From NCBI GenBank assembly GCA_965222105.1, contig CBDCTQ010000048.1, forward strand, positions 1-64,000: 64,000 bases of DNA, read 5' to 3'. The notes beneath the pieces are model-generated. The model searched no databases. It saw nothing but the letters and a program-made list of their open reading frames with translations, and was not told the DNA's origin. Origin of the DNA: CALGLS01 sp965222105. Lineage in GTDB: Bacteria; Bacteroidota; Bacteroidia; Chitinophagales; Saprospiraceae. Position 1 is the stretch's first letter. Each line of letters starts with the position of its first letter. This document shows positions 38,333-46,129 of this stretch, one piece after another. The position numbers and the translations under genes are program-made.

Positions 38333-39067
38333 TCAAAACCGCCCCTCTGCCACACAAGTTAGCCCAAACAACCGGTTCCCTTTTCGAAAATTCATCTCAA
38401 AACTATTGTACTGTTTCAACAGATAATTGACGGGGTGGGGCAGGGGAGCCATGTCGGACGATTGGGGGGCTTTCATGTCCTTATTATTGCGTTTCAACCT
38501 TCTCACCAGCCAAACCAATGGAAAGATGGAAGCAAAAATATAATAGCTGGATGTAATTGAATTGTTATGATGCGACAACAGTTTTTTCAACATCGGGATG
38601 GTATAACGCCTGAAATGTCCCAGATAGACATCGTGCGTCGACCAAACGCTCATAAATGCAGGCACAGTGATGAAGTACCAGGCTCGGCTACCAACTCTTC
38701 GTTTGATGTCGGCCATGATGGCATAATCATCTTCGATGTGTTCCAGTACATCCATCATTATCACGATGCACCGGTCAATGCCTTCCGGGATGTAATGCAA
38801 TTTTTTGACGGGGTCGTTCGCCGTTTCCTTCAGTTCTTCTTCGCTGTATCCAATATCCACCAGCAATACTTCTCCGATCCTTTCGGGAAATTCCTTGAAC
38901 AATTCGTAGGCGAAAAAACCGGACCCAGATCCAAAATCGATGACTGTTAGTTTTCCTTCTACCTGCTGGATTATATGTTCAAAATACCGGAACAGGGGTA
39001 CCTTTTTCGACTGATAATACCAATGCGAAGATGGATCGACGCCACTTTCCAACTCTTTTAAATCCAT
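38333..39067 (-). CDS. SAM-dependent class I methyltransferase, substrate unknown
   Basis: The 244-residue product is taken from the ATG at 39065-39067; a TTG two codons upstream is in frame. The SAM-binding motif I is VIDFGSGSGFFAYELFKE near 42-59, the acidic residue of motif II is in VLLVDIGY, and motif IV is IVIMMDVLEHIEDD. A hydrophobic segment around 185-200 (SYYIFASIFPLVWLVRRL) suggests contact with the membrane, as in methyltransferases acting on lipid-linked sugars or quinones. It begins 37 bases after the stop of a large glycosyltransferase fusion gene on the same strand, which supports a role in modifying a glycan or glycolipid. Confidence 0.82.
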   Translation of the reverse strand: MDLKELESGVDPSSHWYYQSKKVPLFRYFEHIIQQVEGKLTVIDFGSGSGFFAYELFKEFPERIGEVLLVDIGYSEEELKETANDPVKKLHYIPEGIDRCIVIMMDVLEHIEDDYAIMADIKRRVGSRAWYFITVPAFMSVWSTHDVYLGHFRRYTIPMLKKLLSHHNNSITSSYYIFASIFPLVWLVRRLKRNNKDMKAPQSSDMAPLPHPVNYLLKQYNSFEMNFRKGNRLFGLTCVAEGRF

Positions 39068-39103
39068 GAGCAATAGTCGTTTTGCGTTTCAGTTTTCACC
39101 AAT

Positions 39104-42100
39104 TCACTGTTGCTTCAACGAGGCTTCATACACTTTGTTCAACTCCTGAGCAGGCTTATAGTTTTTGTCGGCATTCAGAGCTTGTTTGACAAAGTTGAAC
39201 GACTCCTGATATTTTTTCTCAAAATAAGCCTTCTTGGCCTGGAAATACAACTTAAGTGCCTGTTGTCCGGTTTGGTCGGCTGCGTTGATGCCCATGTCGT
39301 AGGCCTGTGCGATGTTACCACCGGTTTTGTCGTACAGCTCAATGGCCTCCACCACTTTTTGGGCCTGACCTTCCTGACCATACAAAGAAGCCAGATAATA
39401 GTGGGCCGCCGAGTTTTTATAATTCAGATCAACGGCCTTTTCGAAAGAGACTTTGGCCTTGGCCATATCATTGGTGTTCATGTAATAAATGCCGTAGTAG
39501 AAATGAACGGAATTATAACTTTCCGAAAGGGGGAGAGCGCTGTCCAGAGCCTTTTTCATATTCGGAAAATCGCGTGTCAACTGATAACATTTGGCCAGTC
39601 CCATCCAGGCAGCTTCGTTTTTTGGATTGGCCGCTACCTCCTGATTGTACAAGCGGATGGCCTCCGCAAAATTCTTTTCCTTTTCGGCATCAGCCGCCTG
39701 CTTTTCGTAGGGGTTGGCCCTTTTCGAAATAGCACCAATGACGGTGTCGCCAACTTTTTCTTCATACACCACTTCAGCCGGTGGCCAGGCACCCGAAGAC
39801 ATATGCCCTTTGTTGACAAACCGGGGGATGAACATATAATAATCCGTGGGTTGTTTGTTGCGATCGTAATAGCGGGTGTAGCGCACCTTGACGTTGGGAG
39901 CCAACCGACCCATATAGTGTTTCACCGGATCGTGACAGTTGGTTGTCACGGTTACCTCCTCTCCATTTTTGATGCGGTCATCATTGGCGACAAGCCATTC
40001 ACTCATCTGCTTGGTGGAATTCATCCAGTAGTCCATCTCATAATTTAAATAGGCATGTTTTGCACCTCCACTCAGCTCATTGAAATACAGATATTGATAC
40101 GGATGATTTTTGAACATCCAAAACGCCGGTAACAGCACCAAAAGACCCACTGCTCCAGCCACCCCCCATCGCAGTCCGGGGCTGTCTTTCCATTGCGACA
40201 AGCGGTACCACCCCCAGGCTGCCAGCGCCACCACTACCGGATAAACGAAAAGAAAATGCCGCATTCCGTCGTACAAACTGGAATGCTTAAATATGGCGTA
40301 AGCTACCGGAAATATCCCTGCAAATGTCAGAAATAATATCGGCAAGGTCTTATTTTCGCGCAAGCGGGGCACCACAAATACAATAAACAACAAAACCCCG
40401 ATCAACACCACCAGGGGAGAAGCGATCAGCATCCACTTGGGAATATAATACCAGGGCAACTCATCCGACCATAAATGTTCCCCCTGAAAAAGCATGCGGA
40501 TACCCGTAGAAAAATTCGACATTTCACTGAGGGCCTCCAACGGATTTTTGAAAGGAGCCTGTGCCCCCCAGGGCCAAAACAATAAACCACCAAAATAACC
40601 ACCTGCCGCTACGATCCCTCCTTTGAGGCCGATTTTCATCAAATGCCTCATATCTTTCAGCTTGGCGCGCAGATCGCTTTTCAGCAAATACGACAATGCG
40701 GTAAACAATCCCAGATAGGCAATCAACAAGATACCCCCTACCCGCACATTGATGGCAGCCGCTACCCCGATTGCCAGCATAACAATGGTCTTACTGCCCG
40801 GCCGGGGAAGCTGCCGGACAAACCGGATGATGTACAACAAGGTGAAGGCAAACGCAGCCGCAAAGGGAATGTCTTTGGGATTGTTCATCGAATGCCCAAA
40901 TATCCGTGGCGACAAAGTCATCAGCAGCAGGGCCAGAAAACCTACCGTCCAGCCCCAACCGGTATCGGAAGTGATCTCTCTGGCCAACAATCCCGTAAAC
41001 AAAATAAGGATGAACCCAAAAAAGGCATTGAGCATATGCCGTACCCGATACTCGTCTGTGTTTCCACCAAATTTTTCATTAAGCCAGGCCGCGGTATAGT
41101 CAAACAAACCGCCGTAGTAAAACAAATTGGGCTCCATATTCAAGGCGTTCTGTCCTTTATATTTGCCATCTTCTTTGACGTATTTACCATCCGTCTGATA
41201 ATGTTTGAATATCAGCTCTCCATAGGTTTTTTGCGCCAGCTCATCGCCGGTGATTCCAAAGTCGCGGCTCAAATAAGGCATTAAAAATAACAATAATACA
41301 GAAAGCGCCACAAATAAAAATCGGAATATGGCCGGTCCGCCCGAATCGTCCCGCCAGTTTCGGAGCGGCTCTGTGATGAAATGCTCCCAGTTGAGTCGGG
41401 TGGCAATTTTTACCGTTTGCCAAAACATGCGGATGCTGTCGCTAAATAGTGCTATTTTGGAATCATCCTGGTGGGTCCATTTGACGGGCATCGACAGCAC
41501 TCCCAGGCCCGACAATTTGGCGCGGTAGAGCAATTCCACATCATGAGCCCAGCCTGCGGTCTTCAGTTGTCCAAATAGTTTTTTGGCGGCAGCCGCCGGA
41601 TACAGTTTAAATCCGCACTGGGTATCCGGCAAATTGATATTGGTAAACAGTTGAATGATGAAGTTAAAGATCAACCCCGCCAAGCGGCGCAGTGGTTGCC
41701 CCTTTACTTTGGACTGTTCGTGTTCTCTGGAACCGATGAGCACCTCCTCTTTTGGAAATTTTTTGTCGGGCAACAATCCCAGCCATTTGGTCAAAGTGGC
41801 CGGATGAGTGGCCATATCGGCGTCGAGGGTCAGTACATAGTCGCCCGATGCTTTTTCGACACCGGCCTTCAAAGCGGCCCCTTTGCCCCTATTTTCGGGC
41901 AACCGGACCAATTCGGCTTCCACGGACGTGTTTTCAATAAATTTTTCAATTTGTTCGGCGGTATCGTCCGAACTCCCATCATCTACCAACACCACATTAA
42001 ACGTTCCGTTCCATTTTCGGTCAAAGTCTTTGAGTGTTTTAAACAGGTTGGCTACCCGGCTGCTTTCGTTGTAGCAGGGTATTACCAACGATATCGGTTC

Positions 42101-42169
42101 TTTTATCGAAGGACCACTAACCCTTTTTACGGATTTTTTAACACTTGCTTTTTGCTTTTTCTTACTCAT
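39104..42169 (-). CDS. Three-part fusion: GT2 glycosyltransferase, GT-C membrane domain and TPR
   Basis: The 1021-residue protein begins with a Lys-rich tail. A GT2 domain of the dolichyl-phosphate-glucosyltransferase type follows (about 24-260): ISLVIPCYNESSRV, LVDDGSSDDT, LPENRGKGAALKAG, the DAD metal motif (Asp116, Asp118) and DTQCGFKLYP. From about 280 to 720 there are a dozen hydrophobic segments with GITGDELAQ in the first outer loop, as in GT-C enzymes of the GT39/GT83 kind that use polyprenyl-phosphate sugars. The C-terminal 190 residues are TPR units (AIRLYNQEVAANPKNEAAW, AKVSFEKAVDLNYKNSAAH). One chain may thus make and use a lipid-linked sugar. A methyltransferase gene follows 37 bases downstream. 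Confidence 0.88.
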   Translation of the reverse strand: MSKKKQKASVKKSVKRVSGPSIKEPISLVIPCYNESSRVANLFKTLKDFDRKWNGTFNVVLVDDGSSDDTAEQIEKFIENTSVEAELVRLPENRGKGAALKAGVEKASGDYVLTLDADMATHPATLTKWLGLLPDKKFPKEEVLIGSREHEQSKVKGQPLRRLAGLIFNFIIQLFTNINLPDTQCGFKLYPAAAAKKLFGQLKTAGWAHDVELLYRAKLSGLGVLSMPVKWTHQDDSKIALFSDSIRMFWQTVKIATRLNWEHFITEPLRNWRDDSGGPAIFRFLFVALSVLLLFLMPYLSRDFGITGDELAQKTYGELIFKHYQTDGKYVKEDGKYKGQNALNMEPNLFYYGGLFDYTAAWLNEKFGGNTDEYRVRHMLNAFFGFILILFTGLLAREITSDTGWGWTVGFLALLLMTLSPRIFGHSMNNPKDIPFAAAFAFTLLYIIRFVRQLPRPGSKTIVMLAIGVAAAINVRVGGILLIAYLGLFTALSYLLKSDLRAKLKDMRHLMKIGLKGGIVAAGGYFGGLLFWPWGAQAPFKNPLEALSEMSNFSTGIRMLFQGEHLWSDELPWYYIPKWMLIASPLVVLIGVLLFIVFVVPRLRENKTLPILFLTFAGIFPVAYAIFKHSSLYDGMRHFLFVYPVVVALAAWGWYRLSQWKDSPGLRWGVAGAVGLLVLLPAFWMFKNHPYQYLYFNELSGGAKHAYLNYEMDYWMNSTKQMSEWLVANDDRIKNGEEVTVTTNCHDPVKHYMGRLAPNVKVRYTRYYDRNKQPTDYYMFIPRFVNKGHMSSGAWPPAEVVYEEKVGDTVIGAISKRANPYEKQAADAEKEKNFAEAIRLYNQEVAANPKNEAAWMGLAKCYQLTRDFPNMKKALDSALPLSESYNSVHFYYGIYYMNTNDMAKAKVSFEKAVDLNYKNSAAHYYLASLYGQEGQAQKVVEAIELYDKTGGNIAQAYDMGINAADQTGQQALKLYFQAKKAYFEKKYQESFNFVKQALNADKNYKPAQELNKVYEASLKQQ

Positions 42170-42420
42170 GAAATGGCCATTTATTTATTGCGCATCAGGC
42201 TATCCGTTGCCGCAAAGCTATTTGAGGGCAAATATTGTAATTTTTGAGGACTTTAATTAGACTATAATCAATCAATTAGCAATCAGCGAGTTAAATTGTT
42301 ACAATCATGTTATTAAAAATTTCCGGTATACTACTTGTAGCGCATATACCGTTATGACGGGAAATTCCTCCCAGGCAAATTCCATCAATAGATTTTTCCA
42401 CACTACAAATACTTTACCTT

Positions 42421-43413
42421 ATGAAGCTCGACAATCTATTTTATCCCTTTTGCTGTGTGTTGACGGCGTTTTTGGTTTTTAGTTGCAATAAAAACGACGA
42501 TCTGTTGCACTCAGATGATGTTTCTGTCTCTTTTTACCGCATGCAATCCTTTGAAGTGGAAACTGAACCGGAAAAAAGAGAAGTCCACATCTTGTTTCAG
42601 GTCAGAGACAAAGAGTTCAGCGGCGTTTCCGGCCTTACCACTTCTGATTTGAACGTATTCGAAAACGGAGGGGGCATCGATCTGGAAGGAGGCCTGACCC
42701 TCAACCCGGGCACCATACCTTCTGAACTGAAAACAGTACTCCTCCTCGACCTTACACGCAGCGTTGAAGGCCTTGTGCCACAGATCAAAACCGCTTGCAA
42801 CTCCATGATCGACAACAAACTGCCCGATCAATTGATCGCCATATACTCCTTTAGTTCAGAGACGACCTTGCTCCAGGACTTCACTACCGATCCCGAATTA
42901 CTCAAAGCAGCAATCAACGGAATGCCCGAAACCGCCCTGGTCAACTCCACCAACCTTTATGGCGCCGTGCTGGACGTGGCCGATACCTGGACTGATGTTT
43001 TCACCATTAATGCCATAGAAGATGGCAGTCTCATCATTTTTACCGATGGCCGACACAATGCCACCCCCAATATCACCCTGGAAGATGCCACCGAAGCACT
43101 GGGCTTTAAAAAGCGATACGTCGCCGCCCTCAACAGCGCCGACCTCGACGAAGCGGCCCTGAAAAACCTCGCAGGCAACGCCGACCGCTATTATAAAGCC
43201 GACGACGTAACCGGGCTGGGCAACATGTTCATCAAAATTCAGCAGGACATCACCAGCCTTTCCAACAGTATTTATTATCTGACCTATCAAAGTCCGATTA
43301 CCGATCCGGCTCCCTACGACAATCAACTCAAAGTAGAGATTGATGGTAATTCCAACAGAGGGGGCGATAAAGACATCGTTGAAACATTCAACAGCCTCGG
43401 TTTTGGGGGGTAG
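42421..43413 (+). CDS. VWA-domain lipoprotein
   Basis: The 330-residue product has a lipoprotein signal (LTAFLVFSC, Cys22). A beta-sandwich segment (about 35-100) precedes a von Willebrand A domain from about 105 to 290. The metal-ion-dependent adhesion site begins LLLDLTRSVEG (Asp110, Thr112, Ser114), a D-x-T-x-S form instead of the usual D-x-S-x-S, and continues with VNSTNLYGAV and IIFTDGRHN. VWA domains bind protein partners through a bound metal. Being a lipoprotein with no neighbours on its strand, it probably acts at the periplasm or surface. A large hairpin follows the gene at 43458-43514. The partner is unknown. Confidence 0.85.
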   Translation: MKLDNLFYPFCCVLTAFLVFSCNKNDDLLHSDDVSVSFYRMQSFEVETEPEKREVHILFQVRDKEFSGVSGLTTSDLNVFENGGGIDLEGGLTLNPGTIPSELKTVLLLDLTRSVEGLVPQIKTACNSMIDNKLPDQLIAIYSFSSETTLLQDFTTDPELLKAAINGMPETALVNSTNLYGAVLDVADTWTDVFTINAIEDGSLIIFTDGRHNATPNITLEDATEALGFKKRYVAALNSADLDEAALKNLAGNADRYYKADDVTGLGNMFIKIQQDITSLSNSIYYLTYQSPITDPAPYDNQLKVEIDGNSNRGGDKDIVETFNSLGFGG

Positions 43414-43457
43414 TGTTGATAGCGGATCACCAAAATAACTGCTATATTGGTGAGTTG

Positions 43458-43518
43458 AATAACGGGGTCATCCCGAAGCGAGTTCAGGACAGGCTTCCCG
43501 ATGCCCCCGTTATTTTTT
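43458..43518. terminator. Long imperfect hairpin between convergent genes, bidirectional terminator
   Basis: The arms AATAACGGGGTCATCCCGAAGC (43458-43479) and GCTTCCCGATGCCCCCGTTATT (43493-43514) pair with three mismatches around the loop GAGTTCAGGACAG. On the plus strand the stem runs into TTTTTT (43511-43518). It lies between the VWA gene and the convergent PLP-enzyme gene and can serve both. Confidence 0.75.
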
Positions 43519-43551
43519 GAGTATTGCTTTTCAAAACAATAATCCCCTTCG

Positions 43552-44721
43552 CTATCCACCACTAAAAACCTCCAGGGCCATAGCCAAATCTTCCATCAAC
43601 CAATCCGGATCTTCCAACCCAATATAAAACCGGACGAGCTGCCAGGGGCGCAGGCCATGATTGTCGGCCCCCTCTTCGTGAAAGGCACAAAAAGGCAATA
43701 CCAACGACTCGTGCCCACCCCAGGAAACAGCCAACAAGAAACGCTTCAGCCGGTGAACAAAATTTTCAACCTCCTTAATATTTGCCGCATTCAACATGAT
43801 CGAGAACAGCCCACCAGTACCACTCATCTGCCTCCGGGCCAGGTCGTATTGCGGAAAAGAAGGGTGAAAAGGGTAGTGGACGGCACTCACTTTGGGATGG
43901 TCGGCGAGAAAACCGACGATTTTTTGAGTTGACTCAAAACTGCGTTGCATCCGGAGTTCCAACGTCCGCAGTCCACGAATAACCAGATTGGCATCGGCAG
44001 GAGAGATGACCCCGCCCAATGTCAGCAGCTCGGAATTAAATATTTTCTTTACCATAGTTTTGCTGCCTGCCAATACGCCGACCACCACATCGCTGTGCCC
44101 ATTGAGGTATTTGGTGCCCGAGTGCACCACCACGTCAATACCTTGTTGGATAGGTTTTTGAAAAATGGGCGAACTGTAACTATTGTCGATGATGCTGACC
44201 AGTCCGTTCGTTTTAGCTAATTTAGCGCAAGCGGCGATGTCCTGCAACTCAAAACTGGCCGTATTGGGACTTTCCAGATACAGCACCCTGGTATTGGGTT
44301 GGATGGCGGCCGCTATGTTGTCGGTATTGGTTCCGTCTACAAAACTGTGGGTGACCCCAAATCGGCTCAAAAATTTCGAGAGCAATTTATGCGTCCAGCT
44401 ATAGGGTGACTGTACACAGACGACGTGGTCACCCTGTTCGACATTGCCGATCACAGCACTGGATATGGCCGCCGCTCCTGAAGCAAAGGCCAGGGCATCC
44501 TCCGCTCCTTCCAGCGCCGCCAGTTTTTTGCGAAGGATCGCCACAGTGGGATTATTGCCTCGGGTGTAAATGTTGTGTTGGAATTCATCCTTGATGGCCT
44601 TTCGGAAATGATCGATCGAGTCGAAAACGAAATTGCTGCTTTGGATGACCGGTGGAGATACCGCATTGAAGTAGCGTTGGCGGTCTTCACCCAAATGATT
44701 TAGAATGTCGCTTAGATGCAT
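43552..44721 (-). CDS. Trans-sulfuration enzyme family PLP protein (cystathionine/methionine lyase type)
   Basis: From the ATG at 44719-44721 the product has 389 residues, the family norm; a longer frame to 44766 runs into a hairpin region and lacks conservation. The fold type I landmarks are NIYTRGNNPTVAILRKKLAALEG (50-72), FASGAAAISSA (79-89), SPYSWTHKLL, IIDNSYSSPIFQKP with Asp179, VVHSGTKYLNGHSDVVVG with PLP Lys204, and GTGGLFSIML. The family includes cystathionine gamma-synthase, beta- and gamma-lyase and methionine gamma-lyase; the exact reaction cannot be told by eye. It probably works in methionine or cysteine metabolism. A terminator-like hairpin sits 50 bases upstream of the start. 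Confidence 0.9.
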   Translation of the reverse strand: MHLSDILNHLGEDRQRYFNAVSPPVIQSSNFVFDSIDHFRKAIKDEFQHNIYTRGNNPTVAILRKKLAALEGAEDALAFASGAAAISSAVIGNVEQGDHVVCVQSPYSWTHKLLSKFLSRFGVTHSFVDGTNTDNIAAAIQPNTRVLYLESPNTASFELQDIAACAKLAKTNGLVSIIDNSYSSPIFQKPIQQGIDVVVHSGTKYLNGHSDVVVGVLAGSKTMVKKIFNSELLTLGGVISPADANLVIRGLRTLELRMQRSFESTQKIVGFLADHPKVSAVHYPFHPSFPQYDLARRQMSGTGGLFSIMLNAANIKEVENFVHRLKRFLLAVSWGGHESLVLPFCAFHEEGADNHGLRPWQLVRFYIGLEDPDWLMEDLAMALEVFSGG

Positions 44722-44766
44722 GGCTGACGGATTTATCGTGGCATAAAGAAACCGCTTTACAGCCAA

Positions 44767-44806
44767 ATAAAAAACCGCTGCTCCTAAATCTATTGAACAG
44801 CGGTTT
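44767..44806 (-). terminator. Terminator-like hairpin in front of the trans-sulfuration gene
   Basis: AAACCGCTG (44772-44780) and CAGCGGTTT (44798-44806) form a perfect 9-base-pair stem with a 17-base loop. On the minus strand it is followed by TTTTTTATTTG. It may end the transcript of the lipoprotein gene upstream, or act as an attenuator for the trans-sulfuration gene, whose ATG is 46 bases further on. On the plus strand a GTTTTTTG run also follows. Confidence 0.65.
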
Positions 44807-44913
44807 GTTTTTTGTGTAAACTAAAATTTCCCCAAATCCATGAGACATTATGAATGGATTTTTTGTACAGCAACTGAAGAGCAATTTTTTGCTTAACCAA
44901 GGAACACCCGGAG

Positions 44914-44941
44914 CCTCGTAGCCTTAGCTACGAAGGCGAGG
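44914..44941. repeat. Palindromic intergenic element
   Basis: The core TCGTAGC-CTTA-GCTACGA (44916-44933) is a perfect 7-base-pair stem with a 4-base loop, flanked by CC and by GGCGAGG so that a second pairing CCTCG/CGAGG is possible. It resembles dispersed REP-type palindromes. It lies in the 289-base gap between two minus-strand genes, which also holds a third hairpin (AAATCCAT/ATGGATTT, 44834-44861). Confidence 0.5.
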
Positions 44942-45010
44942 ATGTGACGCAGGGTAGGCAAAAAAGGGCATTCAGGCTGCATACAAAATTTTTGTTCATA
45001 ATGTCTATTA

Positions 45011-45439
45011 TTAAGGATTTACATGAAACTCCACAGTAGAGATATCTTCCGCAACACCGGCTTCATGCCCCCATACTTTTGCCTCCAGCACCCAATCGGT
45101 ATCCGCCTCCACTCCATTGGCATTCGACAGTTCAAATGTATCGGAAAAGGTGTAATCGCCATCTTCTTCATGGATGTGTGCGTCGGAGGGCTTATTGTAG
45201 ATTTCGGTATTATCGACCTTATTGTAAATCCGCACCTTGATGTGGTGAACGGTTTCGCCAGTGTGGCTTTCGAAGTCAACTTCTATTTCCAATAAGTCCC
45301 CGATCTGCTTGTCGTCGGTATTAGGCAGGTGGATATGAGCGTGATAGTCGAAATCGATAGGGTCGTCACTTTCATCGTCTTTGCAGGAAGCAAAAAAAAC
45401 GAAGCTGGCGGCCAATAAATACAATAGGATATTTTTCAT
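45011..45439 (-). CDS. His-rich lipoprotein, possible metal binder (DUF4625-like)
   Basis: From the ATG at 45437-45439 the product has 142 residues with a lipobox (AASFVFFASC). The mature part is acidic, strand-rich and carries several His clusters: DYHAHIHLPN, ETVHHIKVRIYN, SDAHIHEEDGDY, VWGHEAG, FHVNP. The strands and spacing resemble a single Ig-like or DUF4625-like domain. His pairs in such a small exported protein suggest binding of copper, zinc or nickel; this is inference. It follows, on the same strand and with a 73-base gap, a small Cys-rich membrane protein, and the two probably form a unit. Confidence 0.7.
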   Translation of the reverse strand: MKNILLYLLAASFVFFASCKDDESDDPIDFDYHAHIHLPNTDDKQIGDLLEIEVDFESHTGETVHHIKVRIYNKVDNTEIYNKPSDAHIHEEDGDYTFSDTFELSNANGVEADTDWVLEAKVWGHEAGVAEDISTVEFHVNP

Positions 45440-45512
45440 AAAATAAAGTGTTTGGAGGACCTGTCCAAAAGACAAGCCCGTCCTGATTTAGAAATAATAA
45501 AAAGTTGATCCG

Positions 45513-45896
45513 TTAAACGAAAAGAAAAGAGGCAGCCATTTTGGGAGGAGGCTTGGTGGGGGAAGGAGGGTAGCCTGTAACCATCGCAACTGGCGAAACA
45601 ACAGGTTTTTGAAAAAGAACAGTGTTCAGAAGGGGGATAAATAGAACGGGCACCAAAATAAAACTGGGTTTATCTTCGGGGCAGGGTAGTAGTGGCCGGT
45701 CGCGATCTTCATCCGTTTGGTTGGCCAATTGTTTGGTCAAGTAGCACATCCCCTTGCATCGATCGTTGGCTTTGTTTTCACAAAACTGGTCGCTGATGTA
45801 GTTAATATTTCCATAATACAACCCATAGATCAACAGATCCCTGCAGGAGATGGATATCAACAATAAGCCAAAAAATACCGACCATATCAGTTTCAT
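45513..45896 (-). CDS. Small membrane protein with CENK...CKGMCYLTKQL motif
   Basis: This 127-residue protein has an N-terminal hydrophobic segment (LIWSVFFGLLLISISC), then a loop with a Cys pattern FCENKANDRCKGMCYLTKQL, a second hydrophobic segment (FILVPVLFIPLLNTVLF) and a Pro-rich tail (GYPPSPTKPPPK). I recall this Cys loop from small Bacteroidota proteins found near metal uptake or efflux genes; the role is not known. Together with the His-rich lipoprotein downstream it may handle a metal ion in the periplasm. Confidence 0.68.
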   Translation of the reverse strand: MKLIWSVFFGLLLISISCRDLLIYGLYYGNINYISDQFCENKANDRCKGMCYLTKQLANQTDEDRDRPLLPCPEDKPSFILVPVLFIPLLNTVLFQKPVVSPVAMVTGYPPSPTKPPPKMAASFLFV

Positions 45897-46072
45897 ACGG
45901 CTGCAAATCTAAGTGGTTTGGAACTTAACCACAGCCCGAATTTGTTTATTGTCTGACACGCGCCGCATTTTCTTACAATGTCTTCCAATTTGTCTTTTAT
46001 CTGACCCAAATGCTATTACCAGGCAACTGGGAAAAAAATTTGCTCAAAAAGGAGAATAAATTCACAAAAAAC

Positions 46073-46103
46073 TTGGCGCCTTCAGGAAAAAACAATATGT
46101 TTA
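46073..46103 (+). promoter_or_regulatory. Promoter-like sequence for the tandem AAA+ gene
   Basis: TTG (46073-46075), 20 bases, TATGTTTA (46096-46103) matches the Bacteroidota pattern with one change in the last base of the -7 box. The predicted leader is about 22 bases. Confidence 0.4.
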
Positions 46104-46129
46104 TAAGCTGAAATAGTTTCAAGATACCA

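Noticed and set aside
44834..44864. AAATCCAT/ATGGATTT hairpin with T-run on the plus strand as a terminator
   Set aside because: No plus-strand gene lies upstream that it could end; it is left as a hairpin of unknown use.
44687..44884. 65-codon frame on the minus strand upstream of the trans-sulfuration gene as a leader peptide
   Set aside because: It overlaps the gene start and two hairpins and has no run of Met or Cys codons typical of attenuation.
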